Below, piece after piece: positions 1-8,626 of a stretch of 64,000 nt of DNA; position 1 is the first letter of the stretch, and every line of letters starts with the position of its first letter. A program made the position numbers and the translations under genes. The DNA comes from Flexibacter flexilis DSM 6793 (GTDB taxonomy: Bacteria; Bacteroidota; Bacteroidia; Cytophagales; Flexibacteraceae), in contig NZ_FOLE01000002.1 in NCBI RefSeq assembly GCF_900112255.1, positions 565,854 through 629,853 of the forward strand, given 5' to 3'. The notes beneath the pieces were generated by a model that was not told the DNA's origin, made no database searches, and saw only the letters and a list, made by a program, of their open reading frames with translations.

Positions 1-6
1 TATAGG

Positions 7-180
7 TTAAATATTGTAAATAGTGGCCAACATCATGAGTGCAACTGTTGCGGTGATGATGCCGAAAGCTCCAAACGATGTGGAAGCAATGCGCCATTTT
101 TCGTGTATCCATTGGCGGAATGTATAAATGCCAAGCCCCAATGTGAGCAGTATCAAGGGAATAGTAAATAAGTTTACCAT
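7..180 (-). CDS. Small two-helix membrane protein, unknown function
   Basis: The product of about 57 residues is mostly hydrophobic, with two likely membrane segments (about residues 3-19 and 33-54) separated by a basic stretch containing QWIHEKWR. I chose the ATG at 180 because a GGAG lies a few bases upstream; the open frame continues to 246, but its extra residues add no recognisable feature. The stop is only 7 bases from the window edge, so downstream neighbours are unseen. I do not recognise a family. The hydrophobic pattern supports a real inner-membrane protein, but the function is unknown. Confidence 0.5.
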   Translation of the reverse strand: MVNLFTIPLILLTLGLGIYTFRQWIHEKWRIASTSFGAFGIITATVALMMLATIYNI

Positions 181-405
181 AGCTCCGAAAAATACCCCTG
201 TTTGGAGATGAAAATGAGAAATGCTAATTAGGCCAGCGAAATACACGAAAATAGGAATACTTCAGCTTACTATTTTTTGAAAATCAGCTACATCACAAAA
301 CTTTGTTAGAGAAGTGATTATAAATTTTAGTGGCGTACTTGCGTGTGTTGCTTGAATTAAAACTGTTACTTTGCTTATCGAAATAAAATTTTAAAGCATA
401 AATCA

Positions 406-1650
406 ATGATTATCAATCACTATACAGTTACCGAACGCTTTTTGCGCTACGTGCAAATAGACACGCAAAGCGACCCCAACTCCCCTACTTGTCCTTCTAC
501 GGAAAAACAAAAAAACTTAGGGCGTGTGTTGGTGGAAGAGCTACTTGCCATGGGTATTTCGGACGCGCATCTAGACGAACACGGCTACGTGTATGCTACA
601 ATTCCCTCAAACACAGACAAAAACGTGCCTGTGATTTGCTTTTGCTCGCACATGGACACTTCGCCAGATTGTAGCGGTGCAAACGTGAAACCTGTCGTAC
701 ATCGCAACTACGACGGATTGGAATTGCTTTTGCCTGCCGACCCGACGCAGGTAATCCGCCCAAGCGAACACCCGTCATTGCGTAAACAAATCGGCAACGA
801 CATTATCACTGCCGACGGCACTACCCTACTGGGTGCCGACAACAAAGCGGGTGTGGCCGAAATCATGGACGCGGCGCATTGGCTGATGACAAACCCGCAA
901 ATTAAGCACGGCAAAATCCGTATTTTATTTACGCCAGACGAGGAAATCGGGCGCGGCGCGGACAAAGTCAATATTGAGAAATTAGGCGCGGATTATGGCT
1001 ATACAATGGACGGCGAAGAGGCTGGTCATTTGGAAAACGAAACTTTCTCGGCAGACGGCGTTGCTCTGACCATTCACGGTATTAGCGCACACCCAGGTTT
1101 TGCCAAAGGCCAGATGCTGAGTGCCTTAAAAATCGCTTCGGAAATCGTGGCGGCTTTACCCAAAACAATATTAAGCCCCGAAACCACCGAGAAAAAAGAA
1201 GGTTTTATTCACCCCGTGAGCATGAGCGGCGGCGTAGAAAAAACAACGGTGCAGTTCATTATCCGCGATTTTGAGGAAGCGGGTTTGGTGGCGTTGGAGC
1301 AGACGTTAGAAGGAATCGTAAAAGCGGTATTAGTGAATTACCCGCAAGCTCGCTACGATTTTGTGGTAAGCAATCAGTACCGCAACATGAAGCAGGTTTT
1401 GGACAAAAATCCTGAAATCGTAACCAACGCCTTGGAAGCCATTTCGCGCGCGGGACTTGAGCCAGTATTGTCGAGCATTAGAGGCGGAACGGACGGTTCG
1501 AGACTTTCGTACATGGGCTTGCCTTGCCCGAATATTTTTGCAGGCGAACACGCTTTTCACTCCAAATACGAGTGGGTTTCGGTGCAGGATATGCAAAAAG
1601 CGGTGGATACGATTGTGCATTTGTGCATGATTTGGGAAGAAAAAGCCTAA
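406..1650 (+). CDS. pepT: Peptidase T (tripeptide aminopeptidase)
   Basis: This is a zinc-dependent M20B aminopeptidase that removes the N-terminal residue from tripeptides in the cytoplasm. At 414 residues it is close to the usual length of about 408. Visible motifs are the first zinc ligand and catalytic Asp in SHMDTSPD (H82, D84), the bridging Asp in GADNKAG (D145), the catalytic Glu pair in PDEEIGRG (E179/E180), TMDGEEAG, and the C-terminal ligand in HAFHSKYEW (H385). The fold is a catalytic domain interrupted by a dimerisation domain around residues 210-320. It stands alone, followed by tRNA-His, with no operon partner. Assignment is secure from motif order and length. Confidence 0.95.
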   Translation: MIINHYTVTERFLRYVQIDTQSDPNSPTCPSTEKQKNLGRVLVEELLAMGISDAHLDEHGYVYATIPSNTDKNVPVICFCSHMDTSPDCSGANVKPVVHRNYDGLELLLPADPTQVIRPSEHPSLRKQIGNDIITADGTTLLGADNKAGVAEIMDAAHWLMTNPQIKHGKIRILFTPDEEIGRGADKVNIEKLGADYGYTMDGEEAGHLENETFSADGVALTIHGISAHPGFAKGQMLSALKIASEIVAALPKTILSPETTEKKEGFIHPVSMSGGVEKTTVQFIIRDFEEAGLVALEQTLEGIVKAVLVNYPQARYDFVVSNQYRNMKQVLDKNPEIVTNALEAISRAGLEPVLSSIRGGTDGSRLSYMGLPCPNIFAGEHAFHSKYEWVSVQDMQKAVDTIVHLCMIWEEKA

Positions 1651-1740
1651 GAAATTAGCCCTACGAAAAAAAACTTTAAAGGTTAATTTATTGGTATAAA
1701 ATACATTGCAAATAATTTTTATTTTTGTGAAAACAAAAGT

Positions 1741-1771
1741 TTGGAATTGCAAAAACAAACAACTTACTTTG
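1741..1771 (+). promoter_or_regulatory. Putative tRNA-His promoter
   Basis: TTG at 1741-1743 and TTACTTTG at 1764-1771 are separated by 20 bases. This matches the Bacteroidota TTG-N17..21-TAnnTTTG pattern with one mismatch. The predicted start falls a few bases before the tRNA at 1785. Confidence 0.5.
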
Positions 1772-1784
1772 TGCCCACAAAAAC

Positions 1785-1862
1785 GGAGGATGTAGTTCAG
1801 TCGGTTAGAACGTCGGTTTGTGGTACCGAAGGTCGTGGGTTCGAGCCCCATCTTCCTCCCCA
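1785..1862 (+). tRNA. tRNA-His (GTG anticodon)
   Basis: The cloverleaf can be drawn by eye. The acceptor stem is 1786-1792 with 1852-1858, and the extra G at 1785 faces C1859, the feature typical of tRNA-His. The anticodon stem is 1813-1817 with 1825-1829, with a seven-base loop carrying GTG at 1820-1822. The T arm contains TTCGAGC. CCA is encoded at 1860-1862. One T-T mismatch is visible in the acceptor stem. Confidence 0.93.
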
Positions 1863-1869
1863 GAAAGTT

Positions 1870-1901
1870 AAAGCTATCTCAGCAATGAGGTAGCTTTTTT
1901 G
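1870..1901 (+). terminator. Rho-independent terminator of tRNA-His
   Basis: An 11-bp stem (AAAGCTATCTC with GAGGTAGCTTT, one G-T pair) has a six-base loop and runs into a T tract, 8 bases after the tRNA. Confidence 0.85.
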
Positions 1902-1992
1902 TTTTGTTCAAATTTGCATTTATCTGACGCTTTTATTTCATCATTTCATCATTAAAGACATAAAAAACAGCGATAGAGACGCGTATCTTAAA

Positions 1993-2724
1993 ATGAGGCA
2001 ATTATTTATGATAAAACAATTCTTGATTTTTGGTATTCTCAGCGTGCTTTTGGGTAGTTGCAGCGTGTTGCAAAACATGAGCAAAAAGGGTTTGGGTAAT
2101 GGTTTTTACAACGAACAAAGCAGTAGCAAAGAACGCCGTAAAGTTTATATTGACATTCAAGACGACGAGACAATTTGCGCCTATGCCACCAAAAATAACA
2201 ATGGACAATTGGTGATAGACACGTCCCAAGCTTGCCAACTTTATAGTCAGGAATTAAAAAAGGATTTGACCCAAACCATTATCCTGAGCAAACCCTCATT
2301 TGATATTGATTTTCTGACCATTCCCCTCAAATACAGGCCGAAACAAACAGATGTTCCCGCGCAACTCAACGCCAACCTGAATGGCGCATTTTATTTTGGC
2401 TACCGAACGGATAAATATGTCATAAATTACAATGCCACGCCTGTTGGGAAAGCCAACCGCAACATCAATCACTTTGGCTTTTCGATGGGCGCGTTTACGG
2501 GCATCGGCACTACGTTTATGTCGCCAACCAACACCAACAATCATTTGCAACAAGAATACGATGGCATTGTTTGGAGTAAAGGCATCGCTAGTATTTTTGC
2601 GGCCAATAATTTTACAGTCGGCCTTTCGGTTGGGTTTGATAATTTATTAGACAAAAATCACAATATTTGGATATATCAAACGAAAACTTGGCTGGGGCTT
2701 GCCTTTGGTCTGAATCTTAACTAA
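1993..2724 (+). CDS. Putative lipoprotein, unknown function
   Basis: The 243-residue product starts with a lipoprotein signal: a basic start, a hydrophobic core and the lipobox LLGSC around residues 20-24. An ATG at 2008 (residue 6) is an equally good start. The mature protein has alternating hydrophobic segments and a C-terminal half rich in Gly, Asn and Phe (for example FGFSMGAFTGIGTTF), which resembles beta-rich envelope proteins. It is followed after 8 bases by another envelope gene, so the two are probably cotranscribed. I recognise no family. Confidence 0.7.
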   Translation: MRQLFMIKQFLIFGILSVLLGSCSVLQNMSKKGLGNGFYNEQSSSKERRKVYIDIQDDETICAYATKNNNGQLVIDTSQACQLYSQELKKDLTQTIILSKPSFDIDFLTIPLKYRPKQTDVPAQLNANLNGAFYFGYRTDKYVINYNATPVGKANRNINHFGFSMGAFTGIGTTFMSPTNTNNHLQQEYDGIVWSKGIASIFAANNFTVGLSVGFDNLLDKNHNIWIYQTKTWLGLAFGLNLN

Positions 2725-2732
2725 CAGAAACA

Positions 2733-3179
2733 ATGAAAAATACCCAGTCTTTTTTCCCTGCCGAAACCAAAATCTACATGGGTTTCCCGACCAATATTGT
2801 TATTTTTTTTGCAGTTGGAGTAATATTTATATTGGTGGGATTTTCAGGTTTTTATTTCAATGAAACGCAGGCCATTTGGCCAAGTCTGATTTTGGGCAAT
2901 ATCTTAATCGGAATTGGTTTTTGGGAATTGAGCAGGCGTAAAAAATACAGCAATCAACCCCAAATCGTGTTGAATGAACGCGGAATACAGGTGATTGGCC
3001 ATGATTTTGCGGAATGGAAAGAGATAAAATATGCGCGTGTTGCGGCTTCTGGTGCGGCAACATCTTGTTTAGTTTTCACCCACAAAGACAAAGAAATTTC
3101 GGTCTCATTGGTGGGGCTAAACGTGAAAGATGACAAACTGGAAATAATGCTTTCGCATTACAGAAAATCAGCCAAATGA
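2733..3179 (+). CDS. Membrane protein with two N-terminal helices and a PH-like tail
   Basis: This 148-residue protein has two transmembrane segments (about residues 20-43 and 49-66), a basic SRRKKY boundary, and a soluble C-terminal part. The tail pattern, ending a strand with QIVLNERGIQVIG followed by AEWKEIKYARV, is typical of small bacterial PH-like membrane proteins, where W-x-x-I marks a strand of the domain. It starts 8 bases after the upstream lipoprotein gene, which suggests a two-gene operon. The family link is by pattern only and the function is unknown. Confidence 0.65.
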   Translation: MKNTQSFFPAETKIYMGFPTNIVIFFAVGVIFILVGFSGFYFNETQAIWPSLILGNILIGIGFWELSRRKKYSNQPQIVLNERGIQVIGHDFAEWKEIKYARVAASGAATSCLVFTHKDKEISVSLVGLNVKDDKLEIMLSHYRKSAK

Positions 3180-3213
3180 TGTGCTTTTGTTCCTTTATCA
3201 GGAGCAATATTTC

Positions 3214-3762
3214 TTAAAAATTCAGCTTTCGGCGTATCCATCTCACTGTAAAGTTGATGCCCGCTGCAATAGCCAAAAACATGAAACCGACCACTACAGG
3301 AAGCACGCCACCCACAAAATAAGTAAGGCCAAGTACAAAACCCAAAAAGTATTCGGCTTTATACACAGGAAAAAATACAGCCAATCCGAGAACAATAAAG
3401 GGGACATTTTCCAGAAAAATACTCCAGTTAAACAGTAACGCCAGCCCCAACGAAATACCAAAAGCCGCTGCGCATCCAAAAGCCAAAACCGTATTTTTAG
3501 GAAAGTTAATTTCTGTGAGATTGTTGAATAATCCAGCTTTGATTCGCTGTAAAGAAAACCACGTCAGTAACGGAATAGTCAATGCGCCCCACGCATTAGA
3601 AACGACGGGCATACTTTCGTCGGCCAAAAAATGATGCTTAGGAATACCGCCATTAAAATATTGCCACAGCAAAAGCCCGTCCAAAAGTACCGTGATGATG
3701 GCCGTAGCCCAGCGACTAAAAATCTCAAATTGCGTGATGGTGATTTGTTCCTGATTTTTCAT
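3214..3762 (-). CDS. Polytopic membrane protein, unknown function
   Basis: The 182-residue product has about five hydrophobic segments (around residues 18-36, 55-68, 88-110, 115-135 and 138-170) and a basic C-terminus (RWIRRKLNF). It is convergent with the preceding gene, and the stops are 34 bases apart. I see no catalytic motif or known signature. The hydrophobicity and lack of disruption support a real inner-membrane protein. Confidence 0.6.
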   Translation of the reverse strand: MKNQEQITITQFEIFSRWATAIITVLLDGLLLWQYFNGGIPKHHFLADESMPVVSNAWGALTIPLLTWFSLQRIKAGLFNNLTEINFPKNTVLAFGCAAAFGISLGLALLFNWSIFLENVPFIVLGLAVFFPVYKAEYFLGFVLGLTYFVGGVLPVVVGFMFLAIAAGINFTVRWIRRKLNF

Positions 3763-3894
3763 TTTTTATGTTTTTTGATGAGAAAATTTAATAATCAGGT
3801 CTATTTTAAACAATTGTGAAGTATGGATATTTCACAAAATGACAAACGGCAGATTCTTGAATTGGAGAGGATTTGCCAAAGGATTTATTAACCA

Positions 3895-3932
3895 CTAAAA
3901 AAAAGCCCACACCATGACGTGCGGGCTTTTTA
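3895..3932 (-). terminator. Terminator after etfA
   Basis: AAAGCCCACAC pairs with GTGCGGGCTTT (one mismatch) around a short loop. Read on the minus strand it ends in a run of eight T, 33 bases past the etfA stop. Confidence 0.8.
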
Positions 3933-3963
3933 GGGAAAATCTTACCAAATTTATAAGGAAAAA

Positions 3964-4929
3964 TTATTTTGCAGCTTTAAAAGCCTCCGTAAGTTTCGGT
4001 ATAACTTCGAAAGCATCGCCCACGATACCGTAGTCAGCAGCTTTAAAAATTGGAGCTTCAGGGTCTTTGTTGATAGCTACAATTACTTTAGAAGAGTTGA
4101 TACCTGCCACGTGCTGGATAGCTCCCGAAATACCGATAGCGATGTAAAGGTTCGGGCTTACTTTAATACCAGTTTGGCCTACGTGCTCGTGGTGTGGTCT
4201 CCAGTCAAGGTCAGAAACAGGTTTAGAACAACCCGTAGCCGCACCCAATACTTTCGCCAAATCTTCTACCAAGAACCAGTTTTCAGGGCCTTTCAAGCCG
4301 CGACCGCCTGATACAACGATTTCTGCTTCTGGCAAAAGGATTTCGCCTGTTGCTTTTTCCACGCTTTTGCTTTTCACCAAGAAATCCGAATCAGCGAAAG
4401 TTGGCGCGAATGCTGCCACTGTGGCCGAGCCGCTACCTTCTGTTACTGTTACGGCATTTTTCTTGATAGAAACGATTTTTTTATCGCCTTTCAACTCTAC
4501 GTTAGCAAATGCTTTGCCTGTGTAGATGCTGCGTTTTACGGTGAATTTGCCGCCGTCTGTGCTTGGCACTTCCGAAGCGTTGGTTACGAAACCAGCTTTG
4601 AAGCGAGCCGCTACGCGAGGAGCTGCACCATCTGTAAGCGATGATTTTGCGAAAATAACTACCGTTGCGCCTTCTGCTTCTACTGCTTGGCTGATAGCCG
4701 TTGCAGCCGCTACGCTGTTGGGATTTTCCAAACGGCTATCCGTAGCGTTAAGCACTTTTGTAGCACCGAATTTGCCCAAGTCAGCCAAAGCCGCTTCGCT
4801 ACCGCCAAACGCCAAAGCCGTTACACTTGTACCCAATTTAGCGGCTACGGCTGCTGCGTAGGCTACCGCCTCTTGAGATGATTTTTTTACTTCGCCTTCT
4901 GCACTTTCTACAAATACTAATACAGACAT
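3964..4929 (-). CDS. etfA: Electron transfer flavoprotein, alpha subunit
   Basis: This is the alpha subunit of the ETF heterodimer, which takes electrons from acyl-CoA and other dehydrogenases and passes them on through FAD. The N-terminal domain has the adenine-nucleotide hydrolase-like fold (MSVLVFVESAEGEVKK). The C-terminal FAD domain has the family signature LYIAIGISGAIQHVAG followed by SKVIVAINKDPEAPIF, and upstream GGRGLKGPENW and CSKPVSDLDW. At 321 residues it is of usual length. etfB lies 54 bases upstream on the same strand, and a terminator follows. The pair points to fatty-acid or branched-chain amino-acid oxidation; no dehydrogenase or ETF:quinone oxidoreductase gene is visible nearby. 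Confidence 0.97.
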   Translation of the reverse strand: MSVLVFVESAEGEVKKSSQEAVAYAAAVAAKLGTSVTALAFGGSEAALADLGKFGATKVLNATDSRLENPNSVAAATAISQAVEAEGATVVIFAKSSLTDGAAPRVAARFKAGFVTNASEVPSTDGGKFTVKRSIYTGKAFANVELKGDKKIVSIKKNAVTVTEGSGSATVAAFAPTFADSDFLVKSKSVEKATGEILLPEAEIVVSGGRGLKGPENWFLVEDLAKVLGAATGCSKPVSDLDWRPHHEHVGQTGIKVSPNLYIAIGISGAIQHVAGINSSKVIVAINKDPEAPIFKAADYGIVGDAFEVIPKLTEAFKAAK

Positions 4930-4983
4930 ATCGTTAATTTTTTTGATTATTGATTAAAATAGTTTTGGAGGTAAAATGGTGAA

Positions 4984-5724
4984 TTAAAGCACTTTCGCTT
5001 CAGTTTTTAACAAATTCACCAATTCGGCTGGATTTTCTGCCGAAACCATTTTCACAGCACCTTTTTGTGGAGGAAGTTCGTAGCTCACAAGCGAAGTAAG
5101 GGCTTCGTTGTTGCTTACGGCTACCACTTTCAAAGGTTTCGTGCGTGCCGACATGATGCCGCGCATGTTTGGAATACGCCATTCTGCGATAGGCTCTTGG
5201 CAACCCGCCACGAAAGGAAGGTTTAATTCCAAATATTCTTTACCGCCTTCGATTTCGCGTGCCACTGTCGCTGTGCTACCCGCAAGGTCAAGTTTCATTA
5301 CAGGCGATACCGACGGAACGCCAAGCAACTCACCAACAAGACCATGAACTTGGCCGCCGTTGAAGTCGATAGACTCACGTCCCATCAGGATAAGGTCGTA
5401 TTTTTCGGCGCGAGCCACTTCCGCGATTTGTTGCGCTACGAAGAAAGAATCTGTTGGTTCTGCATCTACACGGATAGCGTCGTCAGCACCAATAGCCAAA
5501 GCCTTACGGATAGTTGGCTCTGTTTCGGCTGTACCCACGTTCAACACGGTTACGGTTGTACCTGCGTTTGCTTCTTTGATTTCGATGGCTTTTGCCAATG
5601 CGTAATCGTCGTAAGGGCCTACGATAAACTGAACTCCAGCGGCGTTCAATTTTGTATTATTCTCAGTAAACGTAATTTTTGTGGTGGTGTCTGGAACGTT
5701 GGTAATACAAACGAGTATTTTCAT
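4984..5724 (-). CDS. etfB: Electron transfer flavoprotein, beta subunit
   Basis: This is the beta subunit of ETF, which binds AMP and contacts the partner dehydrogenase. The 246-residue product starts MKILVCITNVPDTT. It has the DDYALAKAIEIKE segment, the nucleotide-binding stretch ILMGRESIDFNGGQVHGLVGE, here split as LMGRESIDFNGG then QVHGLVGE, and the C-terminal LPPQKGAVKMV recognition region. It is the first gene of the etfBA operon. A Bacteroidota-type promoter lies about 120 bases upstream (5847-5878). Confidence 0.97.
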   Translation of the reverse strand: MKILVCITNVPDTTTKITFTENNTKLNAAGVQFIVGPYDDYALAKAIEIKEANAGTTVTVLNVGTAETEPTIRKALAIGADDAIRVDAEPTDSFFVAQQIAEVARAEKYDLILMGRESIDFNGGQVHGLVGELLGVPSVSPVMKLDLAGSTATVAREIEGGKEYLELNLPFVAGCQEPIAEWRIPNMRGIMSARTKPLKVVAVSNNEALTSLVSYELPPQKGAVKMVSAENPAELVNLLKTEAKVL

Positions 5725-5846
5725 AGTTAGACGTTAATTGGGTTAAATATTAAAAGATTATTTTTTTGGAGAAATATTTTGAAAATCAATATTTTAAAGA
5801 AATTATTTTGGCTTAGGATACTTGCTTTACGCTTTGTATCTGCGCA

Positions 5847-5878
5847 CAAAAGTAGTAAATTTGGGACTAAGTTATCAA
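5847..5878 (-). promoter_or_regulatory. Putative etfBA promoter
   Basis: On the minus strand TTG (5878-5876) and TACTTTTG (5854-5847) are 21 bases apart, matching TTG-N-TAnnTTTG. This implies a leader of roughly 115 bases before etfB. Confidence 0.4.
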
Positions 5879-5903
5879 GAAAAAATTAAAAAGAAAAAAA
5901 TAA

Positions 5904-6236
5904 ATGAAACCAAATCGCTTAGAAGCACTATTTGCACTTTTAGAAGAAACGCCCAACGACCCATTTTTATTTTATGGCATCGCTTTGGAGTATCTGAAAA
6001 CCGACGAAAACAAAGCTATTTCGTATTTCGAAAAGCTGCTAACCGACTTCCCCGACTACGTGCCAACGTACTATCATGCAGCCCAACTCTACTCCGAACT
6101 TGGCCGCCGCCCACAAGCCCAACAAACCTACGAAAAAGGCTTGCAGGTAAGCAGTGCACAAGCCGAACACCACGCCTATAAGGAGTTGCGCTCGGCTTAC
6201 ACGAATTTTATGTTGGAAGAAGACGACGAAGAATAA
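5904..6236 (+). CDS. Small TPR-repeat protein
   Basis: The 110-residue acidic protein consists of about two and a half tetratricopeptide repeats. Signature spacing is visible in FLFYGIALEYLKTDENKAIS (about residues 20-39) and in TYYHAAQLYSELGRRPQAQQ (about residues 54-73), and the tail is EEDDEE. There is no signal peptide, so it is probably cytoplasmic and mediates protein contacts. It is divergent from etfB and convergent with the SpoIIE-domain gene, with stops only 4 bases apart. Partner unknown. Confidence 0.75.
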   Translation: MKPNRLEALFALLEETPNDPFLFYGIALEYLKTDENKAISYFEKLLTDFPDYVPTYYHAAQLYSELGRRPQAQQTYEKGLQVSSAQAEHHAYKELRSAYTNFMLEEDDEE

Positions 6237-6240
6237 AGAT

Positions 6241-8412
6241 TTACAGGCGCACGCCCATTACCAACACATCGTCGGTTTGTTGATTGTCTTTTTTCCAATG
6301 ATGAAAAATATCTTGGACATAAGCCTGTTGCAACTCGGTCGGTTGGCTGTGGATACGCGCCAACATTTCTTTGAACGACTTGGTCATGAATTTTTTGCCG
6401 TTTTTGCCGCCAAATTGGTCTTGGTAGCCGTCGGTGGCCATGTATATCATGTCGCCTTTGTGATAGACAAACGACTGTTGCGTAAATTCTTTTTCGGTTA
6501 AGGCCATTGTCCCAATCGAAAATTTGCTGGCGGGCACTACATGTAGTTCATTGTTGTGCCAATGGTAAAGCGGCTGTTTCGCACCTGCAAACGTAATTTC
6601 TTGCAAAGCAAAATTGATGTTTACCAGCACTATATCCATGCCCGACGAACCCGACTCAAACTCGTTGGAGTATTGTTGTTGGTGCAAGGCCACCACTACT
6701 TTTTTGTCCAGTTCCTGCAAAATGCGGCTGGGTTGCGTGATGCGGTTTTCATTTACGATTTCGTTGAGTAGCGCGTTGCCCATCACGGTCATAAATGCCC
6801 CTGGCACGCCGTGCCCCACGCAGTCGGCTACGGCCAAAATAATTTGCGAAGAAGCTTGTACTTCCGTAAACCAATAAAAATCGCCGCTTACGATATCGCG
6901 CGGATTATAAAACACAAACAAGTCGGGCAGCGTTTGGCGTATGCGCGGCAGCGATGGCAAAATAGCTTGCTGGATACGTTGCGCGTACAAAATACTGTCC
7001 GTAATTTCTTTGTTTTTGTATTCAACCAATTCTTTTTGATGCTGAATCTCAATGTTTTTGGCTTCAAGGTCATCTCTTTGCTCCTGAATCTCGACATTTT
7101 TTTCTTCCAACACCCGATTGGCACGCTGCTTTTGCTGGTTGCTGCGATACAAAATGAGTACCATCGTTACGATGAAAGCAAAGCCCGCCACAAACAATGC
7201 ATTAAACAAACGTTGCTTATTGATTTGGGCTTCTTTTTCTTTAAGTGCCAGATTCTGAATGGCTTGGTCTTTTTCTAAGAGTTTAATACGTGCCTCTTTC
7301 TGCTCGTCGTTGAAGTGTGCTTCAAGCTGCGTGAGGCGTTCCGTTTTTTCTTTATTAAAAATAGAATCCTTTATCGAAACGTAATTTTTATAATAGCTGT
7401 AGGCCGAACGGTAATCGCCTTTCCGCGCCGACAAGTTCGACAGACTCAAATAAATTTCTTTAATTTCTTCATTAGCACCCATTTGCATCGCATACACGAG
7501 GCCTTCTTCTTGGTAGAGTTGGGCAATCGCAAAATTGCCTTGCGAGGCGTGAATGTCTCCCACACGATTCAGGGAAACGGCGATGCCGTATTGATCGCCA
7601 AGTTCTTTCTTGATTTTCAGTGAGTTAAGATGATACCGCAACGCTTCGGGCAAATTGTTGCGGTAGCGATAGATTTCGCCGATGTTATTGTACGACTCGG
7701 CCATTCCGCGCAAATTCTTGATTTTGCTACGAATCTGTAACGCTTTTTGGTAATAATTAAAGGCTTCTTTCGTATTGCGTTGGCTACGATACACGTTGCC
7801 GATGTTGTTGTACGCACCCGCCACGCCTTCTTCGTTGCCGAGTTCTTGGCAAGCGGTTAAGGCCTGATTGTAATACAAAAGGGCGTGTTCGTAATCGTTG
7901 AGCGTTTCGTAAACATTGCCAATATTATTCACAGAAGCGGCGATGCCTGCTTTGTCGCCGAGTTGCTGACGAATTTTGAGCGAATTAACGAAAGCGTCCA
8001 ATGCTTCGGCGTATTGTGCTTGCAGCTTGTACACCAAACCTATATTATTCAACGCACTGGCTACACCTTGTTTGTCGCCGATGCTTTCGCGGATACTTTT
8101 CGCTTTTTCGTAGAAAGAAAGGGCTTTCACGTATTGCCCCAGCGTAAAATTAGCATAACCCAAATTGAGTAGGGCTTTGGCTTTGCCTTTTGGGTAATTG
8201 AGTTTTTCGGACAATTCGAGGGCGTAACGGCTGTGTTCGGCGGCCAAATGCGCGTCATCGGTTACTTCCTTAAAAGCAAAATTATTCAATTCATTAATTT
8301 TACTGGAATCGTCGGGCATTTGTAGTATTGCTTCAATGCTTGTATTATTCTGCGCAACGCTGGGCGTTGAGAAAAGCATAAGAAGTAATAAAAAATAAAA
8401 AATACGATTCAT
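6241..8412 (-). CDS. TPR sensor with SpoIIE-type PP2C phosphatase domain
   Basis: This 723-residue membrane signalling protein begins with a signal peptide ending in VAQNN. It then has about seven TPR units (residues ~55-345, repeated NNIGNVY and NNIGEIY blocks), one transmembrane helix (~402-423), a coiled coil (~428-478), and a C-terminal SpoIIE/PP2C Ser/Thr phosphatase domain (~490-723). Metal-site motifs visible in the phosphatase are SGDFYWF, ADCVGHGVPGAFM and MATDGYQDQFGG. The TPR part is presumably periplasmic and the phosphatase cytosolic. Such proteins are widespread in Bacteroidota and are thought to act in partner-switch signalling, but no anti-sigma partner gene is visible here. 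Domain calls are firm; the signal sensed is unknown. Confidence 0.92.
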   Translation of the reverse strand: MNRIFYFLLLLMLFSTPSVAQNNTSIEAILQMPDDSSKINELNNFAFKEVTDDAHLAAEHSRYALELSEKLNYPKGKAKALLNLGYANFTLGQYVKALSFYEKAKSIRESIGDKQGVASALNNIGLVYKLQAQYAEALDAFVNSLKIRQQLGDKAGIAASVNNIGNVYETLNDYEHALLYYNQALTACQELGNEEGVAGAYNNIGNVYRSQRNTKEAFNYYQKALQIRSKIKNLRGMAESYNNIGEIYRYRNNLPEALRYHLNSLKIKKELGDQYGIAVSLNRVGDIHASQGNFAIAQLYQEEGLVYAMQMGANEEIKEIYLSLSNLSARKGDYRSAYSYYKNYVSIKDSIFNKEKTERLTQLEAHFNDEQKEARIKLLEKDQAIQNLALKEKEAQINKQRLFNALFVAGFAFIVTMVLILYRSNQQKQRANRVLEEKNVEIQEQRDDLEAKNIEIQHQKELVEYKNKEITDSILYAQRIQQAILPSLPRIRQTLPDLFVFYNPRDIVSGDFYWFTEVQASSQIILAVADCVGHGVPGAFMTVMGNALLNEIVNENRITQPSRILQELDKKVVVALHQQQYSNEFESGSSGMDIVLVNINFALQEITFAGAKQPLYHWHNNELHVVPASKFSIGTMALTEKEFTQQSFVYHKGDMIYMATDGYQDQFGGKNGKKFMTKSFKEMLARIHSQPTELQQAYVQDIFHHWKKDNQQTDDVLVMGVRL

Positions 8413-8470
8413 AACTCAAGCAAAACGCCTAAAAGTAGTAAAAAAAATATGCAAGAATGCGCTTTGGAAA

Positions 8471-8535
8471 AAAAATCTTTTGTTCTTTGATTTTTACCAA
8501 TAAAATCGTTTGTTTTGCACCCACAAAAGATTTTT
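8471..8535. repeat. 13-bp inverted repeat upstream of the TPR/SpoIIE gene
   Basis: AAAAATCTTTTGT at 8471-8483 is exactly complementary to ACAAAAGATTTTT at 8523-8535, with 39 bases between. It lies 59-123 bases upstream of the SpoIIE-domain gene start. It could be a paired operator or an RNA stem; there is no direct evidence for either. Confidence 0.5.
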
Positions 8536-8570
8536 CATTTTTTTTGATGATTTAGTAAAATATAAAACAA

Positions 8571-8603
8571 CAAAACCTGCTCTCTGTGAGGGCAGGTTTT
8601 ATT
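8571..8603 (-). terminator. Terminator after purF
   Basis: AAAACCTGC and GCAGGTTTT pair, with an extra CTC/GAG at the loop. The hairpin is 24 bases past the purF stop; both ends are A/T rich, so it may work in both directions. Confidence 0.7.
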
Positions 8604-8626
8604 TTATACCTACTCCAATCTTTTGA

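Noticed and set aside
1330-1851. 173-codon minus-strand frame across the pepT end and tRNA-His
   Set aside because: It overlaps pepT and the tRNA, and shows no family features; a shadow frame.
3181-3438. 85-codon plus-strand frame
   Set aside because: It overlaps the polytopic membrane-protein gene on the other strand and shows only random composition.
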